From Actinomycetota bacterium (GTDB lineage Bacteria > Actinomycetota > UBA4738 > HRBIN12): 64,000 nucleotides of DNA. The stretch lies in assembly GCA_035697485.1 (NCBI GenBank), contig DASSCU010000051.1:1-64000 (forward strand). Direction: 5' to 3'. Under the pieces are notes generated by a model. It ran no database searches, was not told the DNA's origin, and saw only the letters and a list, made by a program, of their open reading frames with translations. The position numbers were made by a program, and so were the translations under genes. Below are positions 35,479 to 44,318 of this stretch, piece after piece (the first letter of the stretch is position 1; each line of letters starts with the position of its first letter).

Positions 35479-37890
35479 TCAGGCGCCGCGACGCTCCTCC
35501 CACTCGTCCCATGTCACGAGCACGTCGCGGGCCTTCGATCCCTGGCTCGGACCCACGATGCCCTGCTCTTCCAAGAGATCCATGATGCGCCCGGCACGAG
35601 CGAACCCGACCTTCAGCTTGCGCTGCAGCATGCTGGTGGACCCCAGCTGAGAACGGATGATCAACTCGGCGGCCTGGCTCAGCAGATCGTCGTCGCTGTC
35701 CCCCGCGCCGCTCGTCCCGGCGGAGAGCTCGGCCTCGGTCGGCGGGATCCCGAGCCCCTCGACGTGCTGCTCGTAGACGACCTCACGCTGGGCACGGATG
35801 AACTCCGAGATGCCCTGGATCTCGGCCTCGGTGACCCACGCGCCCTGCAGCCGCGTCGGCTTCGAGGCGTTGGCGGGCGCGAAGAGCATGTCGCCGTGCC
35901 CGACGAGCTTCTCGGCGCCGTTCTGGTCGAGCACGACGCGTGAATCCGCCTGGCTCGAGGTCATGAGGGCGATGCGGCTCGGGATGTTCGCCTTGATCAG
36001 CCCGGTGACGACGTCGACGCTCGGGCGCTGGGTGGCGACGACGAGGTGGATGCCCACCGCGCGGGCCATCTGCGCGATGCGACAGATCGCGTCCTCGACC
36101 GCTCGGGGCGCCACCATCATCAGGTCGGCCAACTCGTCGATCACGACGACGATGTAGCTCATGTGCCGGTAGTCGTGCTCCCGTCCGACCGGCAGGCGCA
36201 GCGTGCCTTCACGCAGGCCCTCCTCGTAGCCGTCGATGTCGCGCACGCCGACCGTCGCGAGCATCTCGTAGCGCATCTCCATCTCGCGAACGATCCACTC
36301 GAGCGCCTCGGTGGCCCGCTTCGGGTGCACGATCACCGGGCTCAGCAGGTGCGGCACCTCGGCGAAGTGGCTGAGCTCCACTCGCTTGGGGTCGATGAGC
36401 ACCAGTCGCACGTCGTCGGGGCTCGTGCGCATCAGGATCGACGTGACGAAGCTGTTCACGAGGCTCGACTTGCCGGCGCCGGTCGCCCCGGCGATCAGCA
36501 CGTGCGGCATCGTCGCGAGGTTCACCATCTGGGCCTCGCCGTGGATGTCCTTCCCGAGGGCGACCTGCAGGGGATGGGTGGCCTGCTTGGCAGCCCTGGA
36601 GCGCAGGATATCCCCGAGCATCACGAAGTCGCGGTGACGGTTCGGCACCTCGATGCCGATCGCGGACTTGCCGGGGATCGGGGCGATGATGCGCACGTCG
36701 GGCGTCGCGAGCGCGTAGGCGATGTCGCTCGAGAGGTTCAGCACCTTGTTGACCTTGGTGCCCGACGCGACGGCCACCTCGTACATCGTCACCGTAGGCC
36801 CCCGATGGGCGGCGGTCACCCTGGCGTCGACGCCGAACGTCGAGAGCGTGTGTCCGAGCGCCTCCATGATGTCCTTCTCGTGCACGCCGTCGTTCGTCGA
36901 CGGTGGCGCGGTCCGCAACAGGTCGAGCGGCGGAAGCCGGTACGGCCCGTCGGCCGTCGTGATCGTGCGACCGCGAGCCTTCGTGGGCGCCGACGTGGAC
37001 CCGGAAGCCTCGTCGGCCGCATCCGGCGGCAGATCGAGGGTTCCGAGCGCCTCTGATTCCGGCAGCACGACCACCGGCTCGGTGAGTCCGAGCCGCTCCG
37101 TCAGCTTCGCCTTGGACCCCTTCTCGGCTTTCTCCATGGCGCGCTCGTCCTTCAGGCGCTGCTTCTCGAGCTTCGCCTCCGCCTTCGCCTGCTCGTCGGC
37201 GCGCTTCGCCTCGTACCTCTCGGCGAGTGACGCCCGGGCCCGTGCGACCTTCCGCCCGAGCTCGGCGAACGAGGTGCCCGTCATGATCAGCGTGCCGATC
37301 ACGGCGAGGCCCAGGTCGACGAGGGCCGCACCCGCAGGCGACATCACCTTCGAGAGCGGAGAGGCGCCCAGCGTGCCGAAGAATCCGGCGGCGTCCGAGA
37401 AGCCCTGCGTCACGCCGGCGCCGCGGACCTTCGTGTCGACGGCGGGAGCGAACACCCCGGGGTTGCCGCGGACGATCGACACGAGGCCGAGCACGCCGAG
37501 CCCCATGATTACGAACCCGATGAGCATGCGCATGCGCTCCTCGGGTGAGCGGTCGCGCAGCAGCGCGATGCCCCACCCGAGCCCGACGAGCGGGAACAGC
37601 ACGGCCGCGAGCCCGAAGCCCGTGTGCAGGAGGCGCGAGAACGCGTCGCCCATCGGCCCGGCGGCGTCGAACCACACGGACAGCACCGCGAGGCCGGCGA
37701 GGACCATGAGCCCGATGCCCAGCGTGTCCCTCGCGAACGGCGAGAGGATCTGGGTCGCGGGGGCCCGCTGCGGCTTCTTCTTCGGGGCCGGCTTCCTCCC
37801 GGAAGGGCGCTTCGCCGACGTCTTCTTGCCGGCAGGACGGCTGAACACACGCGACGACGAACGCCGCGACGGGGAAGTCTTCGTCGCCAT
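35479..37890 (-). CDS. ftsK: DNA translocase FtsK/SpoIIIE
   Basis: 803 aa. A basic N-terminal tail (about 1-50) precedes four TM helices (55-200), a coiled linker (205-260), and the RecA-like motor with Walker A GATGAGKSS, Walker B VVVIDELADLMM and the VATQRPSVDVVTGLIKANIP segment. The C-terminal gamma winged helix (DLLSQAAELIIRSQLGSTSM, GFARAGRIMDLLEEQGIVGP) reads KOPS-type sequences. It clears chromosome DNA from the division septum. MATKTS at 37890 was chosen; an upstream start would overlap the RNase J end. Confidence 0.96.
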   Translation of the reverse strand: MATKTSPSRRSSSRVFSRPAGKKTSAKRPSGRKPAPKKKPQRAPATQILSPFARDTLGIGLMVLAGLAVLSVWFDAAGPMGDAFSRLLHTGFGLAAVLFPLVGLGWGIALLRDRSPEERMRMLIGFVIMGLGVLGLVSIVRGNPGVFAPAVDTKVRGAGVTQGFSDAAGFFGTLGASPLSKVMSPAGAALVDLGLAVIGTLIMTGTSFAELGRKVARARASLAERYEAKRADEQAKAEAKLEKQRLKDERAMEKAEKGSKAKLTERLGLTEPVVVLPESEALGTLDLPPDAADEASGSTSAPTKARGRTITTADGPYRLPPLDLLRTAPPSTNDGVHEKDIMEALGHTLSTFGVDARVTAAHRGPTVTMYEVAVASGTKVNKVLNLSSDIAYALATPDVRIIAPIPGKSAIGIEVPNRHRDFVMLGDILRSRAAKQATHPLQVALGKDIHGEAQMVNLATMPHVLIAGATGAGKSSLVNSFVTSILMRTSPDDVRLVLIDPKRVELSHFAEVPHLLSPVIVHPKRATEALEWIVREMEMRYEMLATVGVRDIDGYEEGLREGTLRLPVGREHDYRHMSYIVVVIDELADLMMVAPRAVEDAICRIAQMARAVGIHLVVATQRPSVDVVTGLIKANIPSRIALMTSSQADSRVVLDQNGAEKLVGHGDMLFAPANASKPTRLQGAWVTEAEIQGISEFIRAQREVVYEQHVEGLGIPPTEAELSAGTSGAGDSDDDLLSQAAELIIRSQLGSTSMLQRKLKVGFARAGRIMDLLEEQGIVGPSQGSKARDVLVTWDEWEERRGA

Positions 37891-37946
37891 GAGGATGTCA
37901 GTCTGACGGGAAATCGGCCCGCTGCAAGCAACGACCGGAGCCCCGT

Positions 37947-39551
37947 TCACACCTCCATGACGACGGGGAGGATCACCGGCTTGCGCTGCGTCACCTCGTT
38001 GAAGTAGCGGCCGAGCGCGCGGCGGATGTCCTGCTGCAGCGCCGACGGGTCCGTGACATGCGCGTCGGCGGTCTCGCCGATCGCGGCGATCACGCGGTCG
38101 CGCGCCTCGTCGAGGATGTCCTGTGAGGTTTCCTCGTAGACGAAGCCCCGGTTCACGATGTCGGGACCGCCGACGAGCTCGCCTGTCTGGGAGTCGACCG
38201 TCACCACCACCACGACCACGCCGTCGCCTGCCAGCTTGCGGCGGTCACGCAGGACCTCGCCACCCACGTCGCCGATGCCGAGGCCGTCGACGAACGTCAT
38301 ACCCGCCTGCACCCGGTCGACGATCTCGACCCGCTTTCCCACCTCGACCATGTCGCCGTCCTCACAGATCACGATGTGGTCGCGCGGGATGCCGACCTCC
38401 TCGGCCAGTCGCGCGTGGTGCTGCAGGTGACGACGCTCCCCGTGGATCGGGATGAACCACCGCGGCCGCACGAGCGACAGCATCAGACGCAGCTCCTCGG
38501 CCGCGGCGTGGCCGCTCGCGTGCACAGGATCGGCGGGCATGTGGTAGACGTCCGCCCCCGTGCGGTAGACGGCGTCGACCACGCGGTGGATCGCCGGCTC
38601 GTTGCCGGGGATCAACGACGACGACAGCACGACGGTATCGCCCTCGTCGAGCTTCACCCACTTGTGCTGGCGCTGCGCCATCAAAGAGAGCGCGGAGAAC
38701 GGCTCGCCTTGGCTGCCGGTGCAGATCACGACGACGCGGCCGGGATCGAGGTCGGCGACCTCGGCGATGTCGATCACGTCTCGATCGTCGATCTGCAGGT
38801 AGCCGAGACGGCGTGCCGCCGCCACGGAGTTCAGCATCGAGCGCCCGAGGAACGCAACCACGCGCTCGTTCGCGCGCGCGGCGTTCACGATCTGCTGTAC
38901 GCGGTGGATGTGGCTCGAGAAGCAGGCCGCCACCACGATCCCCGGAGCGTGCTCGACGATGCGCTGCAGCACGGGGCCGACCGTGCGCTCGCTATCGGTG
39001 TAGCCGGCTTCCTCGGCGTTCGTGGAATCGCTCAGCAGGAGGTGCACGCCGCGGCCGCTCGCCTCCTCGGCGAGGCCGTGCAGGTCGGTCGGTCGGCCGT
39101 CGAGCGGCGTCTGGTCGATCTTGAAGTCGCCGGTGTGCAGAATCGCGCCGTGCGGCGTGTCGACGACGACGGCCATGCCGTCGGGGATCGAGTGCGTGAC
39201 CCGCAGGAACCGCATCGTGAACGAGCCGATACTCGCCCCCTCGCCGGGCACCGCGGTGCGCAGCTCGCATCGGTCGCTCACTTGATGCTCCTCGAGCTTG
39301 CCTTTTAGGAGCTCGAGCGTGAAGGGTGTCCCGTAGACGGGCACCTCGGCGATCTCGCGCAGCAGGTACGGCAGCGCGCCGATGTGGTCCTCGTGTCCGT
39401 GCGTGAGCACGATCGCGTCGATACGGCCGGCGTTGTTCCGCACGTAGTCGAAGTCGGGCAGCACGAGGTCGATGCCGGGCATGTCGCCCGACGGGAAGGA
39501 CAGGCCGACGTCGATGATCAAGATGCGCCCGTCGAGCTCGACACATGCCAT
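37947..39551 (-). CDS. rnj: Ribonuclease J
   Basis: 534 aa from the first ATG. A metallo-beta-lactamase/beta-CASP RNase with 5'-3' exo- and endonuclease activity. Metal motif LTHGHEDHIGALPYLL, then LHTGDFKID, SDSTNAEEAGYT, CFSSHIHRVQQIVNAA, and SGHAAAEELRLMLSLVRP. Odd point: the family's first strand (VVFLGGVGEVGRN) is encoded in frame directly upstream, to about 39590, but no ATG, GTG or TTG precedes it. Either a non-canonical start or a sequence error is involved, or the protein is shorter at its N-terminus. Downstream of dapA. Confidence 0.92.
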   Translation of the reverse strand: MACVELDGRILIIDVGLSFPSGDMPGIDLVLPDFDYVRNNAGRIDAIVLTHGHEDHIGALPYLLREIAEVPVYGTPFTLELLKGKLEEHQVSDRCELRTAVPGEGASIGSFTMRFLRVTHSIPDGMAVVVDTPHGAILHTGDFKIDQTPLDGRPTDLHGLAEEASGRGVHLLLSDSTNAEEAGYTDSERTVGPVLQRIVEHAPGIVVAACFSSHIHRVQQIVNAARANERVVAFLGRSMLNSVAAARRLGYLQIDDRDVIDIAEVADLDPGRVVVICTGSQGEPFSALSLMAQRQHKWVKLDEGDTVVLSSSLIPGNEPAIHRVVDAVYRTGADVYHMPADPVHASGHAAAEELRLMLSLVRPRWFIPIHGERRHLQHHARLAEEVGIPRDHIVICEDGDMVEVGKRVEIVDRVQAGMTFVDGLGIGDVGGEVLRDRRKLAGDGVVVVVVTVDSQTGELVGGPDIVNRGFVYEETSQDILDEARDRVIAAIGETADAHVTDPSALQQDIRRALGRYFNEVTQRKPVILPVVMEV

Positions 39552-39606
39552 GTTGCGGCCGACCTCCCCGACCCCGCCGAGGAAGACGACGCGACAGTGG
39601 TTCGCG

Positions 39607-40503
39607 CTAGAGGAGACCGGCGTCCTCCAATGCTGCGCGGACCCGTGCCCGTTCCTCGGTCGTCGCGGGAACGAGCGGCAGCCGCGGCACCCCGGCGGGG
39701 CGCCCGAGCATGTTCAGGGCGGCCTTCACCGGGATCGGGTTCGACGTGATGAAGAGCGCGTTGAACAACGGCGAGAGCTGCTCGTGGATCTTGCGGGCGG
39801 CGGGCACATCGCCCGTGCCGACCAGCTCGAGCATCTGATGGATCTGCGGGCCGACGAGGTGGCTCGCGACGCTCACGACCCCGACGGCACCCAGGCACGC
39901 GTACCCGAACGCTGCCCAGTCGTCGCCCGAGTAGACCTCGAAGCCGCTCGGCGCCTCGGCGATCAAACGCGAGGCCGCCTGGAAGTCGCCGGTCGAGTCC
40001 TTGACCGCCACGATGTTGGGGCGCTCGGCGAGCGTGAGCAACGTGTCGTGCTCGATGCGGATCGCCGTGCGGCCCGGGATGTTGTAGGCGATGATCGGCA
40101 GGTCGGTGGCGTCGGCCACGCGTTCGAAGTGCGCGATCAGGCCGCGCTGCGGCGGCTTGTTGTAGTAGGGCGTGACCACGAGCAGGCCGTCGGCGCCGGC
40201 GTCCTCGGCCGCCTCGGTGAGCTCGAGCGTCTCGGCGGTCGAGTACGTGCCCGTCCCGCAGATCAGCTTGGCGCGCCCTCGGATCGCCTCGCCGACAGCG
40301 CGGAACAGCTCCGCCTTCTCCCTGAAGCTGAGCGTGGGGGACTCGCCCGTAGACCCGGCCGCGACGACCGCGTCGGTGCCGTTGTCGACGAGCCACGACG
40401 CGAGCTGCTGCGCGCCGTCGAGGTCGACCGCGTGGTCGTTGTCTCGGAACGGCGTGACCATGGCGGTCACGACCGAGCCGAACCTGCCCGCGTGTCCGGT
40501 CAT
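39607..40503 (-). CDS. dapA: 4-hydroxy-tetrahydrodipicolinate synthase
   Basis: 298 aa TIM-barrel lyase; condenses pyruvate and aspartate semialdehyde. Motifs: AAGSTGESPTLS (substrate loop), VTPYYNKPPQRG with catalytic Tyr, YNIPGRT and the Schiff-base Lys in IVAVKDSTGD. ATG preceded by AGGAGAGG. Together with dapB, dapD, dapC, dapE and dapF elsewhere in the window it accounts for most of the DAP pathway. Confidence 0.95.
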   Translation of the reverse strand: MTGHAGRFGSVVTAMVTPFRDNDHAVDLDGAQQLASWLVDNGTDAVVAAGSTGESPTLSFREKAELFRAVGEAIRGRAKLICGTGTYSTAETLELTEAAEDAGADGLLVVTPYYNKPPQRGLIAHFERVADATDLPIIAYNIPGRTAIRIEHDTLLTLAERPNIVAVKDSTGDFQAASRLIAEAPSGFEVYSGDDWAAFGYACLGAVGVVSVASHLVGPQIHQMLELVGTGDVPAARKIHEQLSPLFNALFITSNPIPVKAALNMLGRPAGVPRLPLVPATTEERARVRAALEDAGLL

Positions 40504-40555
40504 CGGAAGCCTCTCCTCGTGCCGGGCGCCGCCTGGGGGGCGGCAGCGATGCGCC

Positions 40556-40561
40556 TATGCT
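40556..40561 (+). promoter_or_regulatory. -10 element TATGCT, leaderless promoter of the adenosyltransferase
   Basis: TATGCT ends 8 nt before the ATG at 40570; no Shine-Dalgarno sequence is present. Confidence 0.55.
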
Positions 40562-40569
40562 AGCGGGCC

Positions 40570-41118
40570 ATGCCGCGCATCTACACGAAGACCGGCGACG
40601 ACGGCACGACCGGGCTCCTCTACGGGGGTCGCGTGCCGAAGGACGACCTCGTGACCGAGGCCTACGGCACCACCGACGAGGCGGTGGCCGTGCTGGGGCT
40701 GGCGCGGTCGCTCTCGGGCGACACGTCGATGGCCGAGGAGATCCTCGCGCTGCAGCGGGAACTGTTCGTCGTCGGCGCCGATCTCGCGACGAACGCGGAT
40801 CATCGGGCCAAGCTGACGGCCGGCGTCTCCCTCGTGACCGGACGGATGACCCTGCGCCTCGAGTCGCGGATCGACGAGCTCGTGGCCGAGCGGCCCCTGC
40901 CCGAGGTCTTCATCGTGCCCGGCGCCGACCCGCCGAGCGCGGCACTCGACATCGCCAGGAGCACGATCCGCCGCGCCGAACGTGCGGTGGTCTCCCTCGA
41001 GCGGGCCGGTCGAACCGTCAACCCCGAGGTCCGTCGCTACCTGAACCGGCTGAGCGACCTGCTGTTCGTACTGGCTCGGCGGGCCGCCGGCGAGGGTGAA
41101 CCGGCCAGCCACGACTGA
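40570..41118 (+). CDS. Cob(I)alamin adenosyltransferase, PduO type
   Basis: 182 aa. It makes adenosylcobalamin from ATP and cob(I)alamin. N-terminal ATP-binding motif RIYTKTGDDGTTGLLYGGRV, then YGTTDEAVAVLGLAR (the usual E-L-N is replaced by E-A-V) and the C-terminal IRRAERAVVSLER, PEVRRYLNRLSDLLFVLAR. Monocistronic and leaderless. Its product is the cofactor of NrdJ encoded 28 kb away, a functional link although not an operon. Confidence 0.93.
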   Translation: MPRIYTKTGDDGTTGLLYGGRVPKDDLVTEAYGTTDEAVAVLGLARSLSGDTSMAEEILALQRELFVVGADLATNADHRAKLTAGVSLVTGRMTLRLESRIDELVAERPLPEVFIVPGADPPSAALDIARSTIRRAERAVVSLERAGRTVNPEVRRYLNRLSDLLFVLARRAAGEGEPASHD

Positions 41119-41123
41119 GCCGC

Positions 41124-41546
41124 TCAGCTGGCCCGGAAGTACGACCAGCCCGATCGCGCCGCCCGATGTTCCTGCGTCGGCTCGATCCGGACCCTGATCC
41201 TGAAGCGATACCCTCTCGGGACACCCCGCATCTCGAACAGCGCTCGGCTGTCGCGGTTCAGGATGGCGCTCGATCGGTCGAGTAGGCGCCACGCCCGCCC
41301 TTGACGACGCCACTCGAGCCGAGCCCGCACCGTCTCGCGTGGGAAGGCGGGCCACACACCCACCTGCAGCCGGGCGGTGGCTCCGGATCGGTAGATGTGG
41401 AACCCTCCCGCCCGCGACTCCCATCCGGTCATGCGGGTCCGCACGACCGGATCCTCGCGGGCCCCCGCGACGACCGGGGAGGCGAGCACTCCGAATACGC
41501 TCGCCGACACCCACACTGCGAGCGCCACGCGGATCGGTCGGGGCAT
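41124..41546 (-). CDS. Small secreted protein, unknown
   Basis: 140 aa. A signal peptide (PIRVALAVWVSASVFGVLAS) and cleavage region AGA are followed by an Arg/Trp-rich beta-type domain (SGATARLQVGVWPAFPRETV; GYRFRIRVRIEPTQEH) resembling an Ig-like fold. No catalytic motif or Cys. Convergent with the adenosyltransferase gene (5 nt between stops). Confidence 0.6.
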   Translation of the reverse strand: MPRPIRVALAVWVSASVFGVLASPVVAGAREDPVVRTRMTGWESRAGGFHIYRSGATARLQVGVWPAFPRETVRARLEWRRQGRAWRLLDRSSAILNRDSRALFEMRGVPRGYRFRIRVRIEPTQEHRAARSGWSYFRAS

Positions 41547-41606
41547 CGGGGGGACGTCCTTCCGGGCAGGGTCGGAACGAGTCTACCGTCGACGATCGTG
41601 CGGGGC

Positions 41607-42089
41607 TCAGGCGTTGGGTCTCGGCACCGGGGCCATCGCGCCCACGTTGTCGTCGCCGAACGATAGGATCGCGAGCCCGATCGTCTGCGGCGACACCGCG
41701 TCGGGGAACGTGAACTCCAGCGTGACCTGCTCACCCTCGGCGATCGGGATCGCGCCGTCGACCACCCCGTCGTAGCGCCGGTCGTCGGCACCGAGCACGT
41801 ACAGGGCCGGCGCGCCGAGGTCCGCTCCCGTGCCGTTGCGGACGTTCATCGTCGCGACGTTGCCCTCGAACGTGGCCTGGGCCGTGATGCTGTTGAACTG
41901 GTAGATGAATCGCCCGGGGATGAACTCGGTGTTGCCCGTATCCTCGCTCACCACCCCCTCGCCTGCGGGCGAAGACGTGGATGGCACGGCGCTCGCCCCG
42001 TCGTCGCCTCCGGTGCAGGCCGACGCCGCGACGGCGACGGCGAGCGTGAGTGTGAGGAATGGCAGGGAGATGCGACGCAGGGGGATCAC
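41607..42089 (-). CDS. Predicted lipoprotein with DUF4352-like domain
   Basis: 160 aa. GTG start 8 nt after TATCAT. Signal peptide with lipobox AASAC, a low-complexity Ser/Thr/Asp linker, then an Ig-like beta domain (FNSITAQATFEGNVATMNVR, GEQVTLEFTFPDAVSPQTIG) of the DUF4352/telomeric-repeat-like type that often accompanies membrane complexes. Function unknown. Divergent from the histidine-phosphatase gene. Confidence 0.72.
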   Translation of the reverse strand: MIPLRRISLPFLTLTLAVAVAASACTGGDDGASAVPSTSSPAGEGVVSEDTGNTEFIPGRFIYQFNSITAQATFEGNVATMNVRNGTGADLGAPALYVLGADDRRYDGVVDGAIPIAEGEQVTLEFTFPDAVSPQTIGLAILSFGDDNVGAMAPVPRPNA

Positions 42090-42097
42090 GGCGCGGC

Positions 42098-42103
42098 ATG
42101 ATA
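42098..42103 (-). promoter_or_regulatory. -10 element TATCAT, leaderless promoter of the 42089 lipoprotein
   Basis: TATCAT on the minus strand ends 8 nt before the GTG start at 42089. Confidence 0.5.
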
Positions 42104-42131
42104 CGCGAACCCTCAGGAGGCTCGATCGCCG

Positions 42132-42617
42132 GTGGAACAGCTCGAACTTCGACGACACGCACGCCGCGATCCTCATGCCGATGCCCTGACGGCCGAGGGG
42201 CGCGCCATGGCGGAAGACATCGGCCGCGCCACCACTCGCAGCTACGACCGGGTCTTCGTCTCCCCCACCGGACGGGCGGCCGAGACCGCCGCGTGGTTCC
42301 TGCGCGGGGCGATGCAGCAACTCCCCGACCACGCCGTGGTGCCCGGGCTCGGAGGGCACGATGCGAGCGGCGGCAGCCCGGAGGGCATGGCCGCCGGAGT
42401 GTTGGCCCTGCTCGACCAGCTTCCCGAGGGCGGCACGGGCCTCGCGATCAGCCACACCCCTCTGGTGGAACGCGCCGCGTTCGGCCTCACCGGCGCCGAG
42501 GTGGCGCCGTTCCGCGAGTGCGAGGGGATCCTCGTGCGCCGCGACGCCGACGGCTCGATCACGGTCGAGGAGCTGCGCTTCTCGACGGACCCCGGGCAGG
42601 GTAGGGCCGGCCCGTGA
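42132..42617 (+). CDS. SixA-like histidine phosphatase-superfamily protein
   Basis: 161 aa, GTG start after AGGAGG. The N-terminus LELRRHARRDPHADALTAEG aligns with the phosphohistidine motif, but the usual L-x-R-H-G/A-x-A reads RRHARRD. RVFVSPTGRAAETAAWF and the distal LAISHTPLVERAAFG supply the second Arg and second His. The core residues for catalysis appear present. A phosphohistidine phosphatase or small phosphomonoesterase is likely. Overlaps the LysE-family gene by 4 nt. Confidence 0.78.
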   Translation: MEQLELRRHARRDPHADALTAEGRAMAEDIGRATTRSYDRVFVSPTGRAAETAAWFLRGAMQQLPDHAVVPGLGGHDASGGSPEGMAAGVLALLDQLPEGGTGLAISHTPLVERAAFGLTGAEVAPFRECEGILVRRDADGSITVEELRFSTDPGQGRAGP

Positions 42618-43249
42618 ACGCCTGGAGCGATCACGTCGTGCCGGCCTTCGCGCTCGGCGCTGCCCTCGGCGCCGCGCCCGGGCCGGTCCAGCTCCTGATC
42701 CTGAACGAGACGGCGCGCCACGGGATCGGACAGGGGTTCCGGGTGATGCTCGGCGCCAACGGCATGCTGTTCGTCGTGCTCGTCACGCTGGCGTTGGGGT
42801 TCTCGACCGTGGAACCGTCGCCGGAGCTCGTCCGGGGCCTCCGCATCGTCGGCGGGGGCTTCCTCGTCTACCTCGCGGTGAACGAGCTCCGCGGCCTGCG
42901 GCGCGAGTCGGTCGGCGCGCCCACCGTCGAGCCGACCGGCTCCCGTCTGGGGCCCTCCGCACGCGGCGTCGTCCTCGTGATCGTGAACCCCGGCGCCTGG
43001 ATCTTCTTCGCCACCACGGCGGCAGCGGTGATGGCGGAGGCCAGCGCCCACGGTGGACGCGACGTCGCGCTGTTCACCGCGGTCGCGATGACCCTCGGCG
43101 TCTCGCTGACCGACTTCGGATCGGCCCTGGTCGGCACGGGCAGCCGGGCGCTGCTCGGCGAACGGGCGCTCGTGTGGACGAGGGCCGGGCTGTCGGTGCT
43201 GCTGCTCGCGATCGGGGTCGCGTTCGTGGTGCAGGGAGTGGGGGGTTAG
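42614..43249 (+). CDS. LysE/RhtB-family exporter
   Basis: 211 aa, six predicted TM helices, GTG start overlapping the phosphatase stop. The N-terminal signature GAALGAAPGPVQLLILNETA then GIGQGFRVMLGANGMLFVVL is that of LysE-type amino-acid/metabolite exporters, and a second G-x-x-x-NP element is VLVIVNPGAWIFFATTA. Substrate unknown. Convergent overlap (4 nt) with the decayed PIG-L gene. Confidence 0.85.
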   Translation: MNAWSDHVVPAFALGAALGAAPGPVQLLILNETARHGIGQGFRVMLGANGMLFVVLVTLALGFSTVEPSPELVRGLRIVGGGFLVYLAVNELRGLRRESVGAPTVEPTGSRLGPSARGVVLVIVNPGAWIFFATTAAAVMAEASAHGGRDVALFTAVAMTLGVSLTDFGSALVGTGSRALLGERALVWTRAGLSVLLLAIGVAFVVQGVGG

Positions 43250-43539
43250 TCGAGCCCCTCGAAGACGTCGGTGATCACGGGGCCGCCCGGACGCCACTGT
43301 GGCCAGGCGATCACGCCGCGCTCGCCCCGTGCCGACTTCGATACGCCGGTCCTCGGCGTCGTGTCGAGGTCCCCGCCTCGCCGAGCGTCGCCCTCGTCAC
43401 GAGCGTCGGATCGGAGATCTCGCCCGCCTCCCCGCTCGTCGCGTGAACGTGGGTCCTCGGCGTGTCGAGCGACGGTGGCAGCACACGCGTCGGTGTCGTC
43501 GTCGGGGTGGGCGACGACCACCGCCAGCCGCTTGCTCAC
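43246..43539 (-). pseudogene. Decayed PIG-L (LmbE-type) deacetylase
   Basis: A GTG start overlaps the dapB stop. The frame opens with LAVVVAHPDDDTDACAATVA, the zinc motif AHPDD of PIG-L deacetylases (GlcNAc-inositol, mycothiol/bacillithiol type). The next family segment (HATSGEAGEISDPTLVTRAT) is present but in another frame, and the frame then ends after WPQWRPGGPVITDVFEGLD. Only 97 codons remain of a usual 230-260, so an internal deletion and a frameshift have occurred. The family's distal HPDH motif is missing. Confidence 0.75.
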
Positions 43540-44318
43540 GTGAGCTCCAGCAGTGGCTCCAGCCCCTCCGTGAGACCCGGTCTCGTCGGAGCGGCCTTGA
43601 TCGCGAGTAGCACGCCAGGCATGAACGACGTTCGGTCGGTCGAGTCGTGACGCAGCGTCAAGGTCTGCCCCTGTCCGCCGAAGATCACCTCCTGGTGCGC
43701 GACGAGCCCCGGCAGCCGCACGGAGTGCACCCGTACGCCGCCGACGTCGGCGCCCCGCGCTCCGGGGAACGCATCGTCACCGCCCCGCGCGGTCGTGCCG
43801 CCCGCCCGTGTGGCCCCGATGCGCCTGGCCGTCAGCAGAGCCGTGCCGCTCGGCGCGTCGGCTTTCCCGTCGTGATGGAGCTCGATCACCTCGGCGGAAG
43901 GGAGGTGACGGGCGGCCTGCTCGGCGAAGCGCATCAGCAGCACGGCGCCGATCGCGAAGTTCGGAGCGACGACGACGCCCACGGGCGCCTCACGCCACTC
44001 CTCGTCGATCTCGAACCCGGTGGTGCCGACCACGACGTGAACGCCGTTGGCGATACCCCAGGCGACGTGATCCGAGGCGTACGCGGGTGCCGTGAAGTCG
44101 ACGAGCACATCGGGGCCCGCGTCGCGGACCCGATCGAGATGCTCGGCGAGCACGACAGCGCCCGCCTCGCCGTCGAGCCCGATCGCGTCGGCGAGCGATG
44201 CACCCGGTGCCGAGTGCGACACGGCGGCCACCAGAGCCAGGTCGGGGTCGGCCGCGACGGCCCGGCAGACCTCGCGACCCATGCGGCCCGTGGCGCCGAC
44301 GACCCCGACACGGATCAC
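43536..44318 (-). CDS. dapB: 4-hydroxy-tetrahydrodipicolinate reductase
   Basis: 260 aa NAD(P)H-dependent reductase. Rossmann motif VGVVGATGRMGREVCRAV, DFTAPAYA, GTTGF, catalytic ELHHDGKADAPSGTAL (His-His and Lys), and the C-terminal HDSTDRTSFMPGVLLAIKA. ATG overlaps the M16 protease gene stop (ATGA). Confidence 0.96.
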   Translation of the reverse strand: MIRVGVVGATGRMGREVCRAVAADPDLALVAAVSHSAPGASLADAIGLDGEAGAVVLAEHLDRVRDAGPDVLVDFTAPAYASDHVAWGIANGVHVVVGTTGFEIDEEWREAPVGVVVAPNFAIGAVLLMRFAEQAARHLPSAEVIELHHDGKADAPSGTALLTARRIGATRAGGTTARGGDDAFPGARGADVGGVRVHSVRLPGLVAHQEVIFGGQGQTLTLRHDSTDRTSFMPGVLLAIKAAPTRPGLTEGLEPLLELT

